Positions 12,892-25,640 of a stretch of 64,000 nucleotides of DNA are shown piece by piece (the first letter of the stretch is position 1; the number at the start of each line of letters is the position of its first letter). The DNA comes from Pampus argenteus (Eukaryota; Chordata; Actinopteri; Scombriformes; Stromateidae): contig CM072862.1 in assembly GCA_036937835.1 (NCBI GenBank), forward strand, positions 23,889,501-23,953,500, read 5' to 3'. A model generated the notes under the pieces. That model was not told where the DNA came from. It worked only from the letters and a program-made list of their open reading frames with translations, and searched no databases. Both the position numbers and the translations under genes were made by a program.

Positions 12892-12920
12892 TGTTGCTAT
12901 CATGACCCATGATAGCAACA
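12892..12920. repeat. Perfect 13-bp inverted repeat with 3-nt loop
   Basis: TGTTGCTATCATG at 12892-12904 and CATGATAGCAACA at 12908-12920 are exact reverse complements, separated by ACC. Either strand could fold into a stable hairpin. No open frame or known element surrounds it. Confidence 0.95.
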
Positions 12921-12963
12921 GCCTCAAAATAGTTAAATAACCATAGCTACACCGACAGCAAAT

Positions 12964-13200
12964 CCATCCATTTTCATACCACTTGTTATGCCTCGGTGTC
13001 TTCAGTGGAGCCTATCCCATTATGAAGTGGGTGAGAACCGCCCTGGACCAGGTCACCAGCGCTAACACATATAGACAGATAAACACATTCACACCTACAG
13101 GCACTTTAGAGTTTCCATTTCACTTAACCTGCACGTCTTTGGACTACAGGAGGAAACTAGAGCAGCTGCAGACATGCACAGACATGTAGAGAACATGCAG
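12964..13200. repeat. Degenerate high-copy teleost interspersed repeat
   Basis: The phrases ATCCATTTTCATACCACTTG, GGAGCCTATCCCAT, CGCCCTGGACCAGGTCACCA, TTTAGAGTTTCC and TGCACGTCTTTGGACT occur in the order found in a well-known fish repeat. Several percent divergence and the lack of clear ends indicate an old copy. The 68-residue open frame inside is incidental. A related fragment in the opposite orientation lies at about 43015-43150. Confidence 0.75.
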
Positions 13201-13205
13201 ATTTA

Positions 13206-14111
13206 AACACACAATCTTCTCCCTGTATGAGTCAATATTACATGTATTTAACTATACTTACATATGCATGTCTGTAGATTTTTGTGGAGGATTTAAAGGT
13301 ATGCACACTGAGTGAACTGTCTCTCTCTGTCCTTTCTGCACGTCTGCAGCTCCACTGCACCTAAATCCTTCAGCTTTTTCCCTCTCTTTCCTCGAAGCAC
13401 CTTTCTGCCTCTCCCTCATTCCCTTGAGAACCGCTATCTGTCTCCCTCTATCCTGGAGCCTTTCTCTGTCTCCGTCTCATTCTCTACTCTCATCACTAAA
13501 TAATTTCTTACAGAGGAAAATCTAATCAAATCTGAGTGAGAGTGAGAAGAGCAGAGATGGGAAAGAAATTGTGTGTGTGTGCGTGAATCAGACTTCAGGA
13601 GGGTAAAAAAAATAAATAAAAATTAATAAATAAATAAATAAAAGCCAAAATCAGGAGGCAACATTGGCAATGTGTGAGGGGGTTATAGAGTGAGAAAATT
13701 GCAAGTGCATTAGTAGTCAGAGCACTTAGTGTGAGGAATCCATTCATTATTCATTAGCTAATTCACCATGTATAGTAATTAAAATCAGGGCCTGCTCCAA
13801 AATGGAAAGAGCTATGATAGACTGGTTTTCTATGTACAATATTTAAGAGGGTTGTTTTTCATCACTCATGCTTTAGGGGGTTTTTATAACTCATGTTTAT
13901 GTGTTTTAAGGATGCAACTCTGAGCTGTCAGGACTCTTCTTGTGCAGTTAGTACATGGTGTGACATTTCTTTGACATGAGAATGCATCCAAAATAGAAAT
14001 ATGCAAATGTGCAACATGACCTATAAATAAGAAACAAAACACACGCTGCCTGTTTATCATACGGTATGTGCGAAAGGAAAAACACTATTTCAAATCTGGA
14101 TTCTGAATGTC
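13206..14111. other. Non-coding, no gene seen
   Basis: Holds an A-rich TAAA tract at about 13606-13643. No exon or RNA gene is recognised. Confidence 0.6.
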
Positions 14112-14134
14112 AAAAAAAAAAAAAAAAAAAAAAA
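14112..14134. repeat. A23 homopolymer
   Basis: Twenty-three consecutive A bases on the plus strand. It could be the tail of an old retroposed copy, but no recognisable body precedes it. Confidence 0.95.
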
Positions 14135-14180
14135 TACATTAGACAATCAAATAGATGTAATTCAGGTTGATATTTACATA

Positions 14181-14184
<4 letters not shown>

Positions 14185-14216
<32 letters not shown>
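14185..14216. repeat. (TG)n microsatellite
   Basis: Sixteen perfect TG units. Confidence 0.97.
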
Positions 14217-14218
<2 letters not shown>

Positions 14219-15252
14219 AGGGAGAATCAACCCAGAACCAGAATCCAACCTTTACCAGAATACAAATGTGCAACAAGCTCCATAAAGATCATCAGCGTAT
14301 ATGTATGTGAATCCATAACTATAACACTTTATAACACAAAACCGAGTCAAGATCCGAATCAATAACAAGCCTCTGATTACCGACTCAGAAGACATCAAAA
14401 CTTTAAGTAAAACAATCTGCAATCTCTAATCTTGTTTTCTATTGATTCTAGCGATTCAATATATATCCAGGTCACGGAAACTTTTCTATTTGCAGTTGTA
14501 AGCACTCAGTAAGTCTCGTAAGTGTTGTAGAAAAGAAAAAAACAAAACAAAACTCCTGTTCAGCAGAGAAATATGATGCTTCTGCTTTTCTTAGAGCTTG
14601 TTTGGAATAAACAAAGAATACCTGAGCGGTTAGCAGCCGCATGACTGAACCAGCACAATAAAAAAAAAAAAATCAAATTATACAAATGTAAGGAAAAACG
14701 TGGAAATAAGCATCTGCAAGCCAAGAGGAGAGTGAAGATTGTTGCTGTCGTCCAACGATGAAAAGCACTTAAAGATGATGGGGGACAATGAGGAAACAGA
14801 GTGAGAGACAAAGCAATGATCATTTGTCTCTAAAGGTGCAGCCAAAACAAAATGTAAAACATCTCATCACATTTAGAGGTAAAAAACAAAGCGTCTCCTG
14901 AAAGAGAAGCGAGTGACTGCTGAGTCAACAGAGGCGTCACGTCTCCTGACTGTTTTTTTTTTGGTTTATTGGGGATGTTTTTTGGGTTTTTGGCCTCAAT
15001 CACAGACGGTCTGTATTAACATTTATTTTGTAAAGGAACACATCAGGCAGCGAATGCGTCACAGAGCGGCGTATTATCAAAGTGAGGACTGATGTCACAT
15101 CTCTGTCAAGTCCTGAACTGTTTACAACCTTCACCTTCGTCATTAATGTCATCAAACCCCCCCTCCCTCCCCCCCAGTCTACCTGAAGCCCAGCAGAGAA
15201 AACAGCATCGTCATCAACAGCAGCATCACTCTGAAATGCTTTTTGGAGGTCT

Positions 15253-15255
<3 letters not shown>

Positions 15256-15286
<31 letters not shown>
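15256..15286. repeat. (TG)n microsatellite
   Basis: About fifteen perfect TG units. A G12 homopolymer follows at 15395-15406. Confidence 0.97.
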
Positions 15287-15288
<2 letters not shown>

Positions 15289-15406
15289 ACTTTTCCAAAA
15301 TAGGCAATTCTGTTCTTTACAAATTGATCTGGAGAGACAATCCGACTGTCTAACTGAGCACCTTTATCTTCTGTCTATTGACGAGATAACAGACGGGGGG
15401 GGGGGG

Positions 15407-18400
15407 ACGAGAGGATCTCTGCAGGCAAACTTGTTAGAAATGTGAAATGATCAGAGGTTTGATCAGCGACGTGTAGGCTGATCTTTTTAAATGAATTTTG
15501 CTTTTAAACGTATTGTATGTCCCACTAGGTGGTTCTGGGCCAACGAGGGTGGGGGGTGGGGGGGCGTTTATAGCTGCTCTCTCTCTCTCTCGCTTCATCA
15601 CCCCCGCTTCCAGGTCGCTGACAACATATAGGCCCGTGTGCTGTGAGCTGGTCCGGCAAAAAATAGACCCTGCACTATATAAAAGAATTAGGTTAGAAGC
15701 TTTCCAGGTGATTTCGTTATTGTGTGTGTCGTATTGATGTATAACAATTTACCTTTCAGTAGATTTAAACTGTGCACGCAGTAAATGTCACTGCGGTGAA
15801 TGTTACGGCGCATTTGAGCGGCAAAGCTAAAAACTGTAGTTAAATGTTAAAAAATGTGATGTGTGTGTGTGTGTGTGTGCAAGTGTGTTAGCAGTAAACA
15901 GTTGCGGATTATATTTCTAATAGTCACTGAACCACTGAGGAAAGATTTCCAGCTTTTTCTTCCACATGGAAGGCTGAATATGTGGATTTACTGCTGCGTA
16001 CGACAGAGTTCAGCGTTTCACATCTCCGGGCCGGTCTGTTACGTTCATGCAGTTCATGTTCCATGTTCACAAACACTTGTATCCGTCATATTTATTCTGA
16101 ATAGAGCGAATCGTTTCTTCAATTAACACATCCGGCCTCGTGTCACGATTTAAAAAGTGGATGAAAGCGACTGGAGGATGAGTGAATGGAAGATAGAGGG
16201 AAAGCGACAGATGTTGGCTCAAGTCACTGTTGCTCCTCTCTCTCTCTGCCCTGGTGTAAAAGTGTGTGTTCATCCCCTGAATACAGATGGCATTACACAA
16301 GCAATCCTCTAAAACGGCTGAGACATGCTAACATGCTGGTTGTCTGGAACGGTCCGTGTCTATCCGCAGCGCCTTTTGCAATGCCAAACATCTTTGTTAA
16401 TCTCAAAGACAAGAGCCTTTAGCTTCAGGATAGAAGACATTTTTTTCATATTACCTTTTACTTTGCACTAAGTTCTCCAGTAAATGTGTTGCCTTGGTTT
16501 TGCTATTTCCTATTATGTCAGCGAGAGGAGGGCACAAAATTGGAAGAACTCTTTGAAGCTGCCAGTAGGTAGCCTGCACTGAAGAATCAATGTGTAATGG
16601 AAAATATTGCTTGACTGCACAATCATCTTAATAAAATTGAATTTTGCTGTGGTGTCTCTCTACTGGTCTCCTCCCTTGTGCCTTGGTGGTAGATTGTCCT
16701 GAACTTATGACAATTAACCTTGAACACCGTAGGGGGGGGAAGAATCAGAGGAAGGATCCCGCAAGATTTTCAATAATTAAATTATCCCTCCAGTTGTACA
16801 TCTTAAAGTCTATTGCCACATCCTCTGCCTCCCCAGTCACTGATAGATCTGATCTTTATTATGCAAATGTCTATTCACTGCATCCCTTCCTCACCATTCA
16901 GACAGCATTACTGCACAAGGGGAGCTGCACGCGAACATGCAACGACGATATAATTTAATAAATATGACATTCTAAGTGAGGTGTTATCCATTGTTCCCCT
17001 ATGTAATCCAACAAAGGCCGCTGCACAGGCAGAGCCGTACGTGTTTCTGTGATTATTACGACGGTGTATAACATGACATTTAAAATCAGGTGCAAATCAG
17101 TTTGACTCATTAAACGCTGCAATGAGGAGATTGCATTTTGCTTCCCGCGCTGCATTGTGTGTATATATGTATGAATGGGAATTATTTGAAAATCTCTTTT
17201 GTTATTAACAGCAACAGATCTGTTGGCATACAAAACCAGATTAGATTTTTTTTTGCAAAAAATGTCCTGAAAAGCAACCAGACTGAATAAATAAAGACCA
17301 TCAGAGGGGAGAAAAGACTGGAGAGAATACTGATTCGCAGCCGTTAACAGTGACTAACATTACAACACTACAGCAGTTGTCTATTCTCATTATTATCATC
17401 TGTAGCTCATTAATGCTAATTCATTAACAGCTAAAACTGTCTTCTGTTCTGCGGCATGCTGGCGTCTGCTCTCAGTTAAAGATCATTTGTGAGGAAAAAG
17501 AAACATCACCGTGTGAAGCCACTCAACCGCCACGAGTGGAGTGTGTGTGGGTTTTTTTTTTTTTTTTGTATTTCAACAAGAACGCCTCTTCCCGAGGGAA
17601 CTAATCGCGCCGCTTGCGTCATGACAATTTCATGACAATCTCCAATTTATTTTCTGGATATCACAGCAATATGTTGAGCTTATCAACATTCAATTAGACC
17701 TTGAAGTTGCACAATGAAAATAAGCTAAATCAACATTTCTTCTGCTGCTCATCTCATTTTCAGGTTGTAGGTACAGTAAAGAGTTTGGACCCTTTTCTTT
17801 GAAATGCTTAAACCTTGTCAAAAAATGTCATAATCTAAATGTCATAAATTTCTGTGGGGAAACTGTCTTAGCTATTAAACAGCAGTAGCCAATCCAACAT
17901 CATGGACAACCTGCTATGAGTTTAGTACCTTGATTAAGGTCTCTATAAATTAAAACAGCAAAATACGTCGCTGATCCATGCACTCATATTTCATGGATAA
18001 TTTAAGAGCCGATTGTTTTTTGCCGTCCGACTAATGCTTAGAGCCGCCAATCATTTAATGCACAACCTACTTAACAAAAACACTTGTCTCAAGTTAATGT
18101 CCATTGATCACAATGGGCGAGGCCAAATTACAGGCTGGCAAGCATGCTGGTATGGATCTACTCTGTAGAAAAACAACAACAACAACAAAAGCTGCAGATT
18201 CAAAGCCTGCATCCAGCTAACATCCTTGTTGTATTTGTTGGACTTGTATGAAGGCTAGTCCTAAACATTAAGTGATAAATACAATATTTGCAACTAAGAA
18301 GGACGCACTTTAAAACCCAAGGTGACATCTTCTTATCCTCTACTTATATTGTCCAGCCAAGTACAAAAGTCTAAAAATATTACATTTGGAGTAATGCAAG

Positions 18401-18569
18401 GCTAATCGTTGCGGCTCTGCACCCGACACGGCGTCCATTGAGTGCAAATAGACTTTCAGTCACACAGAGGCATCGAACTGTGACTGTGACATTCAATGCA
18501 AGGATCAACTCTGCAACAGATAAGACCTACAGAACGGTGACATTAAAACACTTTGATCACCTAATGGGG
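15407..18569. other. Non-coding, presumed lrrc4c intron
   Basis: Mixed composition with a short (GT)n near 15861-15880. The part at about 17586-17760 is free of simple repeats and not obviously transposon-derived. No coding exon is recognised on either strand. Confidence 0.6.
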
Positions 18570-18591
18570 AAAAAAAAAAAAAAAAAAAAAA
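18570..18591. repeat. A22 homopolymer
   Basis: Uninterrupted A run on the plus strand. Confidence 0.93.
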
Positions 18592-20239
18592 GTGCTATAA
18601 ATCCACACCATTACAGTAATTGACCAACCGCACTGTAATCACAAAAATTACTGTCAATGACCATTTGCCTAATGTAAATGAGGTGCTTTTTAATTTGATT
18701 GTTTACTGAAGTCAAAGGTAATTTCTAGACACCCTGAGCTGACTGTATTATATGGCTATAAGAGTGACCGCATCATGTAGGTCAGTGTGATGTACGTACC
18801 GTGTGTTTTCTCTCTGACCACATACAGAAATTAGCCATGATGCTATTTACATAATTATTATTATTATTATTATCAGTGAATCTGAAATCTCTCTATTGTT
18901 ATTGCTAAGCCTCCACCTGCGCCTACAGTTCACAAAATGATGGCAGGTTTGAAGGTTAACAAGATTTTCTTGCCCCAACTCAATGTTTACACACATATAT
19001 ACACACACACACACACATACACATACATACATATACAGGTGTCTCATGGGGCCTCCTTGCAGTGCTGCACTTTCCTCTGGATGTGCTCAAACAGAATATA
19101 CGAGCTTGAGGGCTTGGAAGAGGGCCAGATTTGTCTCCTCAATTTTGGGTCATAAATGCGGCCTCTGTCCAAGGACTGCAGGGCCTTTTAAAAACAGGGC
19201 TCAGCTTGATTGGACACACTTCTGTAGCTCCGTCCCGACAGCTAGCAAGCCAAATGATCAGAGACGCAGAACAAAGCTGGTCCCATACAAGCAAGTCAGG
19301 CTCTCAACCTCTTGTACAGTAAACAGGATACATGAAAAACAACTGTCTTCGCTTCGACCACTGCTTGTAGATGGTAGGAAACTGCTGCACGGACAACAGT
19401 CCCGAGTTTTATAATAAATAAATTCTGTTGGATGTATTCAGCTCATTTCAACAGGGAACGTCGCATTAGGGTTACGAATTCATTCACTGGGCCAGGAAAA
19501 AGGGGGTCGAGCTTCAAGTGAACATTATGTTTAAGAGTCCCTATGCATTCTGCATACGGCCTCACTCACACTGGTGTTTTGAACGTCTAATTTCTTCATG
19601 AATATTACAACGCGTGCCATTTGGCTCATGAATATGAAATAGATGGAACCACAGACTCTTCCCATAATCAACACACGCAGGCCGTCGTCAGCTCCCTCGC
19701 TCTGCAGCAGCGTTTTTAGCCAATCGCAGATAATCGTGACCTTAGTAGTGTCGGTACAAACTGTCGGTGAATACGGCATCTTTCGTCGCCATGGTTACTT
19801 TCTTCCAAACTCTCTCCCTTCTCCTGTTGTTGTATACATACACTATTTACAGGGTGACAGTCTTAATTCCCAAGAATGCTAACTTTCATAGAGCAAAAAA
19901 AAATAAAAATAAAAAATTTGATTGTAATGTTTTATTTATTGCTGCTGGATAAACAGCGTGTTGAGTGTAGAAACAACATTGAAACATGGAGCCGCACAGC
20001 TAATGCGCCCATCCGTTTACCCTGCCTTAAGCAGCATGGCTCTGCTCCAACATGCCCATATGCCCCTTAGCCTAGCTGCTATATTAAATGACCCATGACA
20101 CATAGTCTACATATCATCATCACCCTAGAATATGAGAAGACAGCTTGGGGGGAAATCTTGTAAGAAGAGATAGTGATGCTTGTCTGGCTCAAGTTTCAGT
20201 GAAATAAGGTGCAGATTGCACAACAGTAATGTTTACAGT
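18592..20239. other. Non-coding; longest non-repeat open frame nearby
   Basis: The plus-strand frame at 18983-19414 (143 codons) starts in a CA-type microsatellite, resembles no family I know, and ends beside AATAAATAAA. Several frames are open in parallel here, which argues for chance. I see nothing else supportable. Confidence 0.5.
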
Positions 20240-20540
20240 CAGCGTGCTCACAATGATAATGCTAGCGTGTTGATGTTTAGCAAGTTAGTTTAGCGTATTA
20301 GCCTGCTAATACGTGATAATTAGCATTAAACATAGTTAAACTGAGGTTGACAGCAATGTGATTATTTTATTTGGTTATGAAACAAATTATTGGGCAAACA
20401 GAAATCAGTCAGGGGATTAAAAGTTAAAAAAAAAAAATGCCTCCGTACCAGAATTGGATGGATTGCTATGATGTTTGGAGGAGACATGCATGTTCCCCAT
20501 CAGGTTGAGTTGAAACGACTTTAGTTCCTCATGACTGCAC
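20240..20540. repeat. Degenerate teleost repeat (GCTAGCGTGTTGATGTTTAGC family)
   Basis: The stretch GCGTGTTGATGTTTAGCAAG, then TTAGTTTAGCGTATTAGC, then ATTAGCATTAAACA, and later TTGGATGGATTGCTATGATG with ACATGCATGTTCCCCATCAG, follows the order of a common fish repeat I recognise. The ends are not definable. A weaker relative lies at about 58790-59060. Confidence 0.7.
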
Positions 20541-21239
20541 TAAATGTATCTGATACGCCGGTTTATGACAAAATAATGACATTTCCGACAGGCTCGGCGA
20601 GTCGTAGTTGTGATATGATCCGCTAAGGATGCATTATGAAAACATCACATTTCTTAAATGTCGGTTGCTTCCACGTTTTAGTCGATATTTAAAGAGGTTG
20701 CTTTCCTCTTTTGGTTGAGATAAACCCTTCAAAAAAACCTTTTTTCAAAACCTCATTGCATTGACTTACTAAGTTGACAGTTTTTGGAGATGCAAAGTTT
20801 TCAGCCCTGCTGACTGATTCTCTTGCCTGATTGGACACAGAAACAATGTGTGTAGTTCTGTATCCAGGACAACGATGCCTTTTTATCCAATTAGATGACC
20901 GGACCTGCTGAATAAAAACAAAACAGCACAAAGCGGTAGGTAGTTTAAGTCAAGCAGTGCTACTGTCTCTAATGTTATTAACGGGCCCATATTGTTCGTT
21001 GTTTTCATTACCACGGTGTGAATGAGATAAAGACTCGGGACTCCTCCTCAGTTTGTGTCCTTATTCCCTGCCTGGATAATTAAAGTCCGAGCAGCAGGTG
21101 CTCGTTAGACAAGCTTGCAAAAATTCAGGTTCAGATGTGTATTCACAAAGATGTTATAGAGAAATGCATAATGATTACTGAGTTTAGGGTGTAACAAATA
21201 ATACAGTGCCACTGATAATTGAAGAGCTCAAAACAAAAG

Positions 21240-21475
21240 GGTGGCATCTTTTTTTGTATTTATCTACTGATTATGTTCCTGATTGGATTATGGATAATGT
21301 TGGTCTATGAAAATGTCAGAAAAGATTGAAAAAACGCCCTTCGATTTAAAAATGTTTTACCAGACTTTTTGAGACGCTTAAATCAGTGAATTGTGGGCAA
21401 ATTTTACTTAAAGAATGACTCAAATGACAACAATAATAAATAACTGATTAGTAGACCAATCATTTCAGCTTAGCA
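21240..21475. repeat. Degenerate copy of the AATCGATTAATC-type teleost repeat
   Basis: TCTATGAAAATGTCAGAAAA followed by TAACTGATTAGTAGACCAATC matches a fish dispersed repeat whose intact copies carry paired AATCGATTAATC-like ends. Related copies in this window are at 25330-25640 and 56190-56420. Confidence 0.55.
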
Positions 21476-24455
21476 GGAAACTAAACATTTAAAAACCCTA
21501 ACACACAAAAAGCCTATTTTCTACTTAACCAAAGTGGTCTCCAGCCATGCACCTGATTTTTGGAAACAGTATAAGTGTTGAGAATCATAATCCAGGCTCT
21601 TTGTTAATGGTTTTGGTAACAGTAAAGCTTCCTGATGCGTTTGCTTTTGGGTGCATCAGCTGTCCTAACACCACAAAGTGCTCCCTTAACAAATACTGGT
21701 ATCATGCGAATAATGTGAGCAAGTGACCCACGAGAGAACCAGAGTGCACAAAATGTGACAATGCACCTCTTTTTTTTTTCAATAGCAGGTGAAATACACC
21801 TTTGTAAACTGCATCGTTGTGTTCATGTACATGTTTCCCCTTTAAGTATTATACATCCATATGATACTTAAACATCAGCCTTAATACATTTCACAACAAA
21901 TTAAAGGCACAAATAATATCCTCATAAGAGCTTTTTTTTCTCTTTCTTTTCCTTTGAATTTGAAGGACAAAATACTCTCGGGGCAAACAATGAGGTTCGC
22001 CAATAATATAGCGCATGGTAACAAGGGAACAAGATGTTCTAACAGGCCCCCCCAAAAAAAACACACTGTGGTTGGAGAAAAGTGTTGTCATAAAAAGGAG
22101 GGGTAGGGGGTGTAGCAGAGGCCACACACTAAAGAAACAATCTTGTCAGCCTTACAAGATTCCCTTCTCGGTTTAGTAGTGTTTGACTCGGCGCCAGTTA
22201 CTGTGGTTTCATCTTTGCCAATTAAGCGAGTGTATTCCAGCAACAAGAAACTGCAACCTTTTATTTAGTCGACTCCCCTCGTTGTACCGCAAATCCTTTC
22301 TTTACCGAGTCTTTTTTCCCCGTGAGTTGCGACATGAAAGCTCAACGCGTGTGTATATAACTCTTAAGTTATGTTAAGATATTCTCATCAAATACATCTG
22401 ATCTGAATGAAGTGGCAGGAGATAAAATGTATATTAATATAGTGGGGAATTAGATAACTAGAGGAAAGTTAAGAGCGAGAGAGAGAGACGGAAACATAAG
22501 AGCGATAGAGACTCATCATGACAGTCATCACGTCAGCTATTATCCCTAATTCTCTAAGGAAATATCTCAGTAAGGCGGAGTAAATTTGAGGCTGATAAGC
22601 AGACAATGAGATTTGCCCGAGCTTTGAGGCAAAGCCCTTCCAAGGGCTTGTTTTCACCTACACTCAGTATGAACTTGACGCGTCCAATGGCAGAAACACT
22701 CTTTGGGTGTAGTTTGCAACTTTTTAGCGATATGGTCGGCTGTGTCTTTGCAGCGTTAATTAGCCCAATCAAGTCAAATGAAAGGGAGAACCGCAACTTC
22801 TCAGTGCAGGACATCCTCCAGGAAATGCCTCATGGTGTGTACCTAACTGTGGGCTGGAGTACAGGCATGCCCAGTGTTTCACAGAGAACGAAGGATGGTG
22901 TGTGTGTGTGTGTGTGTTTTAATGTGCCTGTGATGGATCTGTGTAGGTTGGTACTGTTGTTGATCAATATGAACAATGAGTAAAGATGTCTCTTCTTCAT
23001 CTGCGTGTTAATTATCCGACCCGAACCCTGATCGTCCCTTAATACTGTGGATTACATCTTCAGATACTGTATTATGTATGAGGTGTACTTTTTTTTTACT
23101 TATTTCAGACCAGTTGGAGTTGTTTCTGGTAACTTTTGACAAATATAATACTTCATCAATACTCCTATTGAACTCCTCAGTGGTTTAACAGTTGTCTTTT
23201 TAACGGTTTTGTATCTTGTTTCTTAAGGGATTAAATTCACAGCGACAATGGATACAAAAAAAAATAAGCCGGGATCACAGTAGATGAAATCTTTTACAAC
23301 TTTTCCCTCAGTTTGATCTCGACTTCTCCGGTGTCCATCTATACTCTGTTCCAAACCCGCCTGATACGACTGTTTGGAGCATACTGACCACACAGATGGA
23401 GAGAGGAGAAGCGGATTATGCTGCAGGAGTCGCCTGAGATGTTTTTATTCATGGACAGTTTGATACTCTCCCCCACCCTCCCGTTACTCTGGTTTCTCTC
23501 TTTCGAATCCGTCGTAACAGCTGTGAATCCAAGCTGCCGTCACCCTTCAAGGAACACGATCCGTCTCGTAAGACGACTTTAGGGAGAACGTCTGACATTC
23601 AACATATATAGGATTTCAAGTTCTTCACGTTATAGATATTTAAAATTGCTTACAATTACAAATTACGTTGAGAAATACGTCCAATTTGTTGTTGTGTAAC
23701 TTTGACCTTTGTTTGTCTTAGTTGATAAATGGCCTCAACATAGCCTTAAATAGGGAGTTTCCATGACAATTATACTCCACGCAACTGTTAATTTAATTGG
23801 ATTCAGGTACAAAGACGCCATATATGAAACGCTTAAAGGAACTGTTGACATTTTGGGGAAATACTCTACATCTCCCGAGCTCACTAATTAACATGTTATA
23901 TCCGAACTTCCAAGCTATCAGAAGTGTCTTGATTTTATTCATATTTCAATTCTCTGAGGAAAACTTTTCAAACGGTACAAAAAACAACAGTGAAAGTGCT
24001 GTATAAAAGCCATAACTGCCTTTAGGACTTTGTTTACTGTGATTATGCATCCTTCAAAGCAGTGGGCGGTACTCAGCTGCGCCTCACATCACAGCAGCGC
24101 CGTACCTATAATCACAGAAAATAACGTTGACTTGAGCATTATTGCTAAACTCCATAGATGTAGGCTGTTGGGCATCTGTAGAGGAATCTATAAAAAGACA
24201 CTGTGGCATTTGCTGAAAGTGGCTGGTTGCTGAGAAGGCAGAAACATGTTACCCGTAGCCTGAACATACTCGTTCTATCAGAGAGCTCTCTCTCTGGATG
24301 CTTCATGCTGCAGGCCTCCACAGACACATAGTAAACAACACAGATGGTGAAATAAAACACCAACGGCTGCAGTCAAAACAGTGAATGTGTCATAATGACA
24401 TCTGTGCCATAAGTTAGAACTTTCTGCAGACACCAACACTGCCACTCTACATACG

Positions 24456-24456
<1 letters not shown>
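21476..24456. other. Non-coding, presumed lrrc4c intron
   Basis: No supported exon. The segment at about 22555-22835 is free of simple repeats and contains a perfect 8-bp inverted repeat (AAGCCCTT, CC, AAGGGCTT at 22632-22649). The open frames crossing it on both strands lack splice context and similarity. Confidence 0.55.

Positions 24457-24486
<30 letters not shown>
24457..24486. repeat. (CA)n microsatellite
   Basis: Fifteen perfect CA units. Confidence 0.97.
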
Positions 24487-24488
<2 letters not shown>

Positions 24489-25329
24489 CAGACGCTGCCT
24501 CTTCATACATCAGCATATTAATATTTTGTTGATTTAGAAATGCAGACTTGTGAATGACACAGAGCAGGATTCGATGAATAATCCCCTTTCGGGTGCACAA
24601 AGGCATAACCTAAGCTGCTACAGTGAATACTAAGTCTCCTCATCCTGGCATACATTGGACTCTTTCACACCCCGGCAGTCCAAGTCATTCAGATCGGCCT
24701 GTCTCTTGACTCGACACAAACACATGTTTTGCGGAGGAACTACTGGAAAGATACAGAGCGCTATCAATCAAAATGGAGCCGGCTGGAAGTCAGACTAATC
24801 TCAAGCTGCATCCTGCTATCTTATTTATGTCACACAGACACATATTGTACATATACATGCAGAAATGGACACAATTCGTCTGTATTAGTTAAGATAAAAA
24901 ATAAAAACTAACAGGCCTGGAGGGACGGTGCAGTTTTTCACTTCGTCCAGACAGAACCTCAGTAATAAATTATCGCCACTCCCAACACTAATCCTCATAT
25001 CACACATAGAAATAGGCAGAAGGCCGATAGAAACTGATGAAACGACCAAACAGTGCCACCGTATATAGTGAAGCATATCCCTCAAAAAAACACAAGGCTG
25101 TCCCCGCATCAATCGCCAGAAGTAGAAGTACAATGGAGAAGGTTGTAATTTAAAAATGAATCAGCATTTTTGTTGTTGGCAGGTCGAAAGTGAAATCTTT
25201 GGACGTTAATCTGTCCCTGTTGTTAGTTTCAGGAAAAGAAAGAGTCTTTTTCAGGATGGTAAATAGTCGGTTTCTAAATAAAGAGGAAGAAGCGAGACCA
25301 AAGAAAAATACTTATAGGGATGAAACAAA

Positions 25330-25640
25330 GTCATCCCATCATTATGTTTTAATCTCTTGATTATTATTATGGATCGATTGATTGTTAGTCTACAAAATGC
25401 CAGAAAAATAAATAAAAATTAATCAGAATATACCACAGCACATACAAAGCCCAAAGTTGATCCATTTTCGTTGGTACAAAACTGTGAAAAGCTGCAAATT
25501 CTTACGTTTATGATGCTGTAACCTGATAATGATTGAAAAGAAATACACTTATTATTTATTATTATTATTGTTGTTCATTTAATCATCTAATCGTTTTAGC
25601 TCTTGTTAAATCCAACATTTCTTACTGGACTTTTAAGCGT
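25330..25640. repeat. Degenerate copy of the AATCGATTAATC-type teleost repeat
   Basis: GGATCGATTGATTGTTAGTC, ACAAAATGCCAGAAAAATAA, CAAAGCCCAAAGTTGATCC and AATCATCTAATCGTTTTAGC appear in the order expected for this family. It is diverged and interrupted by an ATT-rich tract. Confidence 0.65.

Noticed and set aside
15092..15445. 117-codon plus-strand open frame
   Set aside because: It runs through a TG microsatellite and a G12 run; the product is low complexity with no family resemblance.
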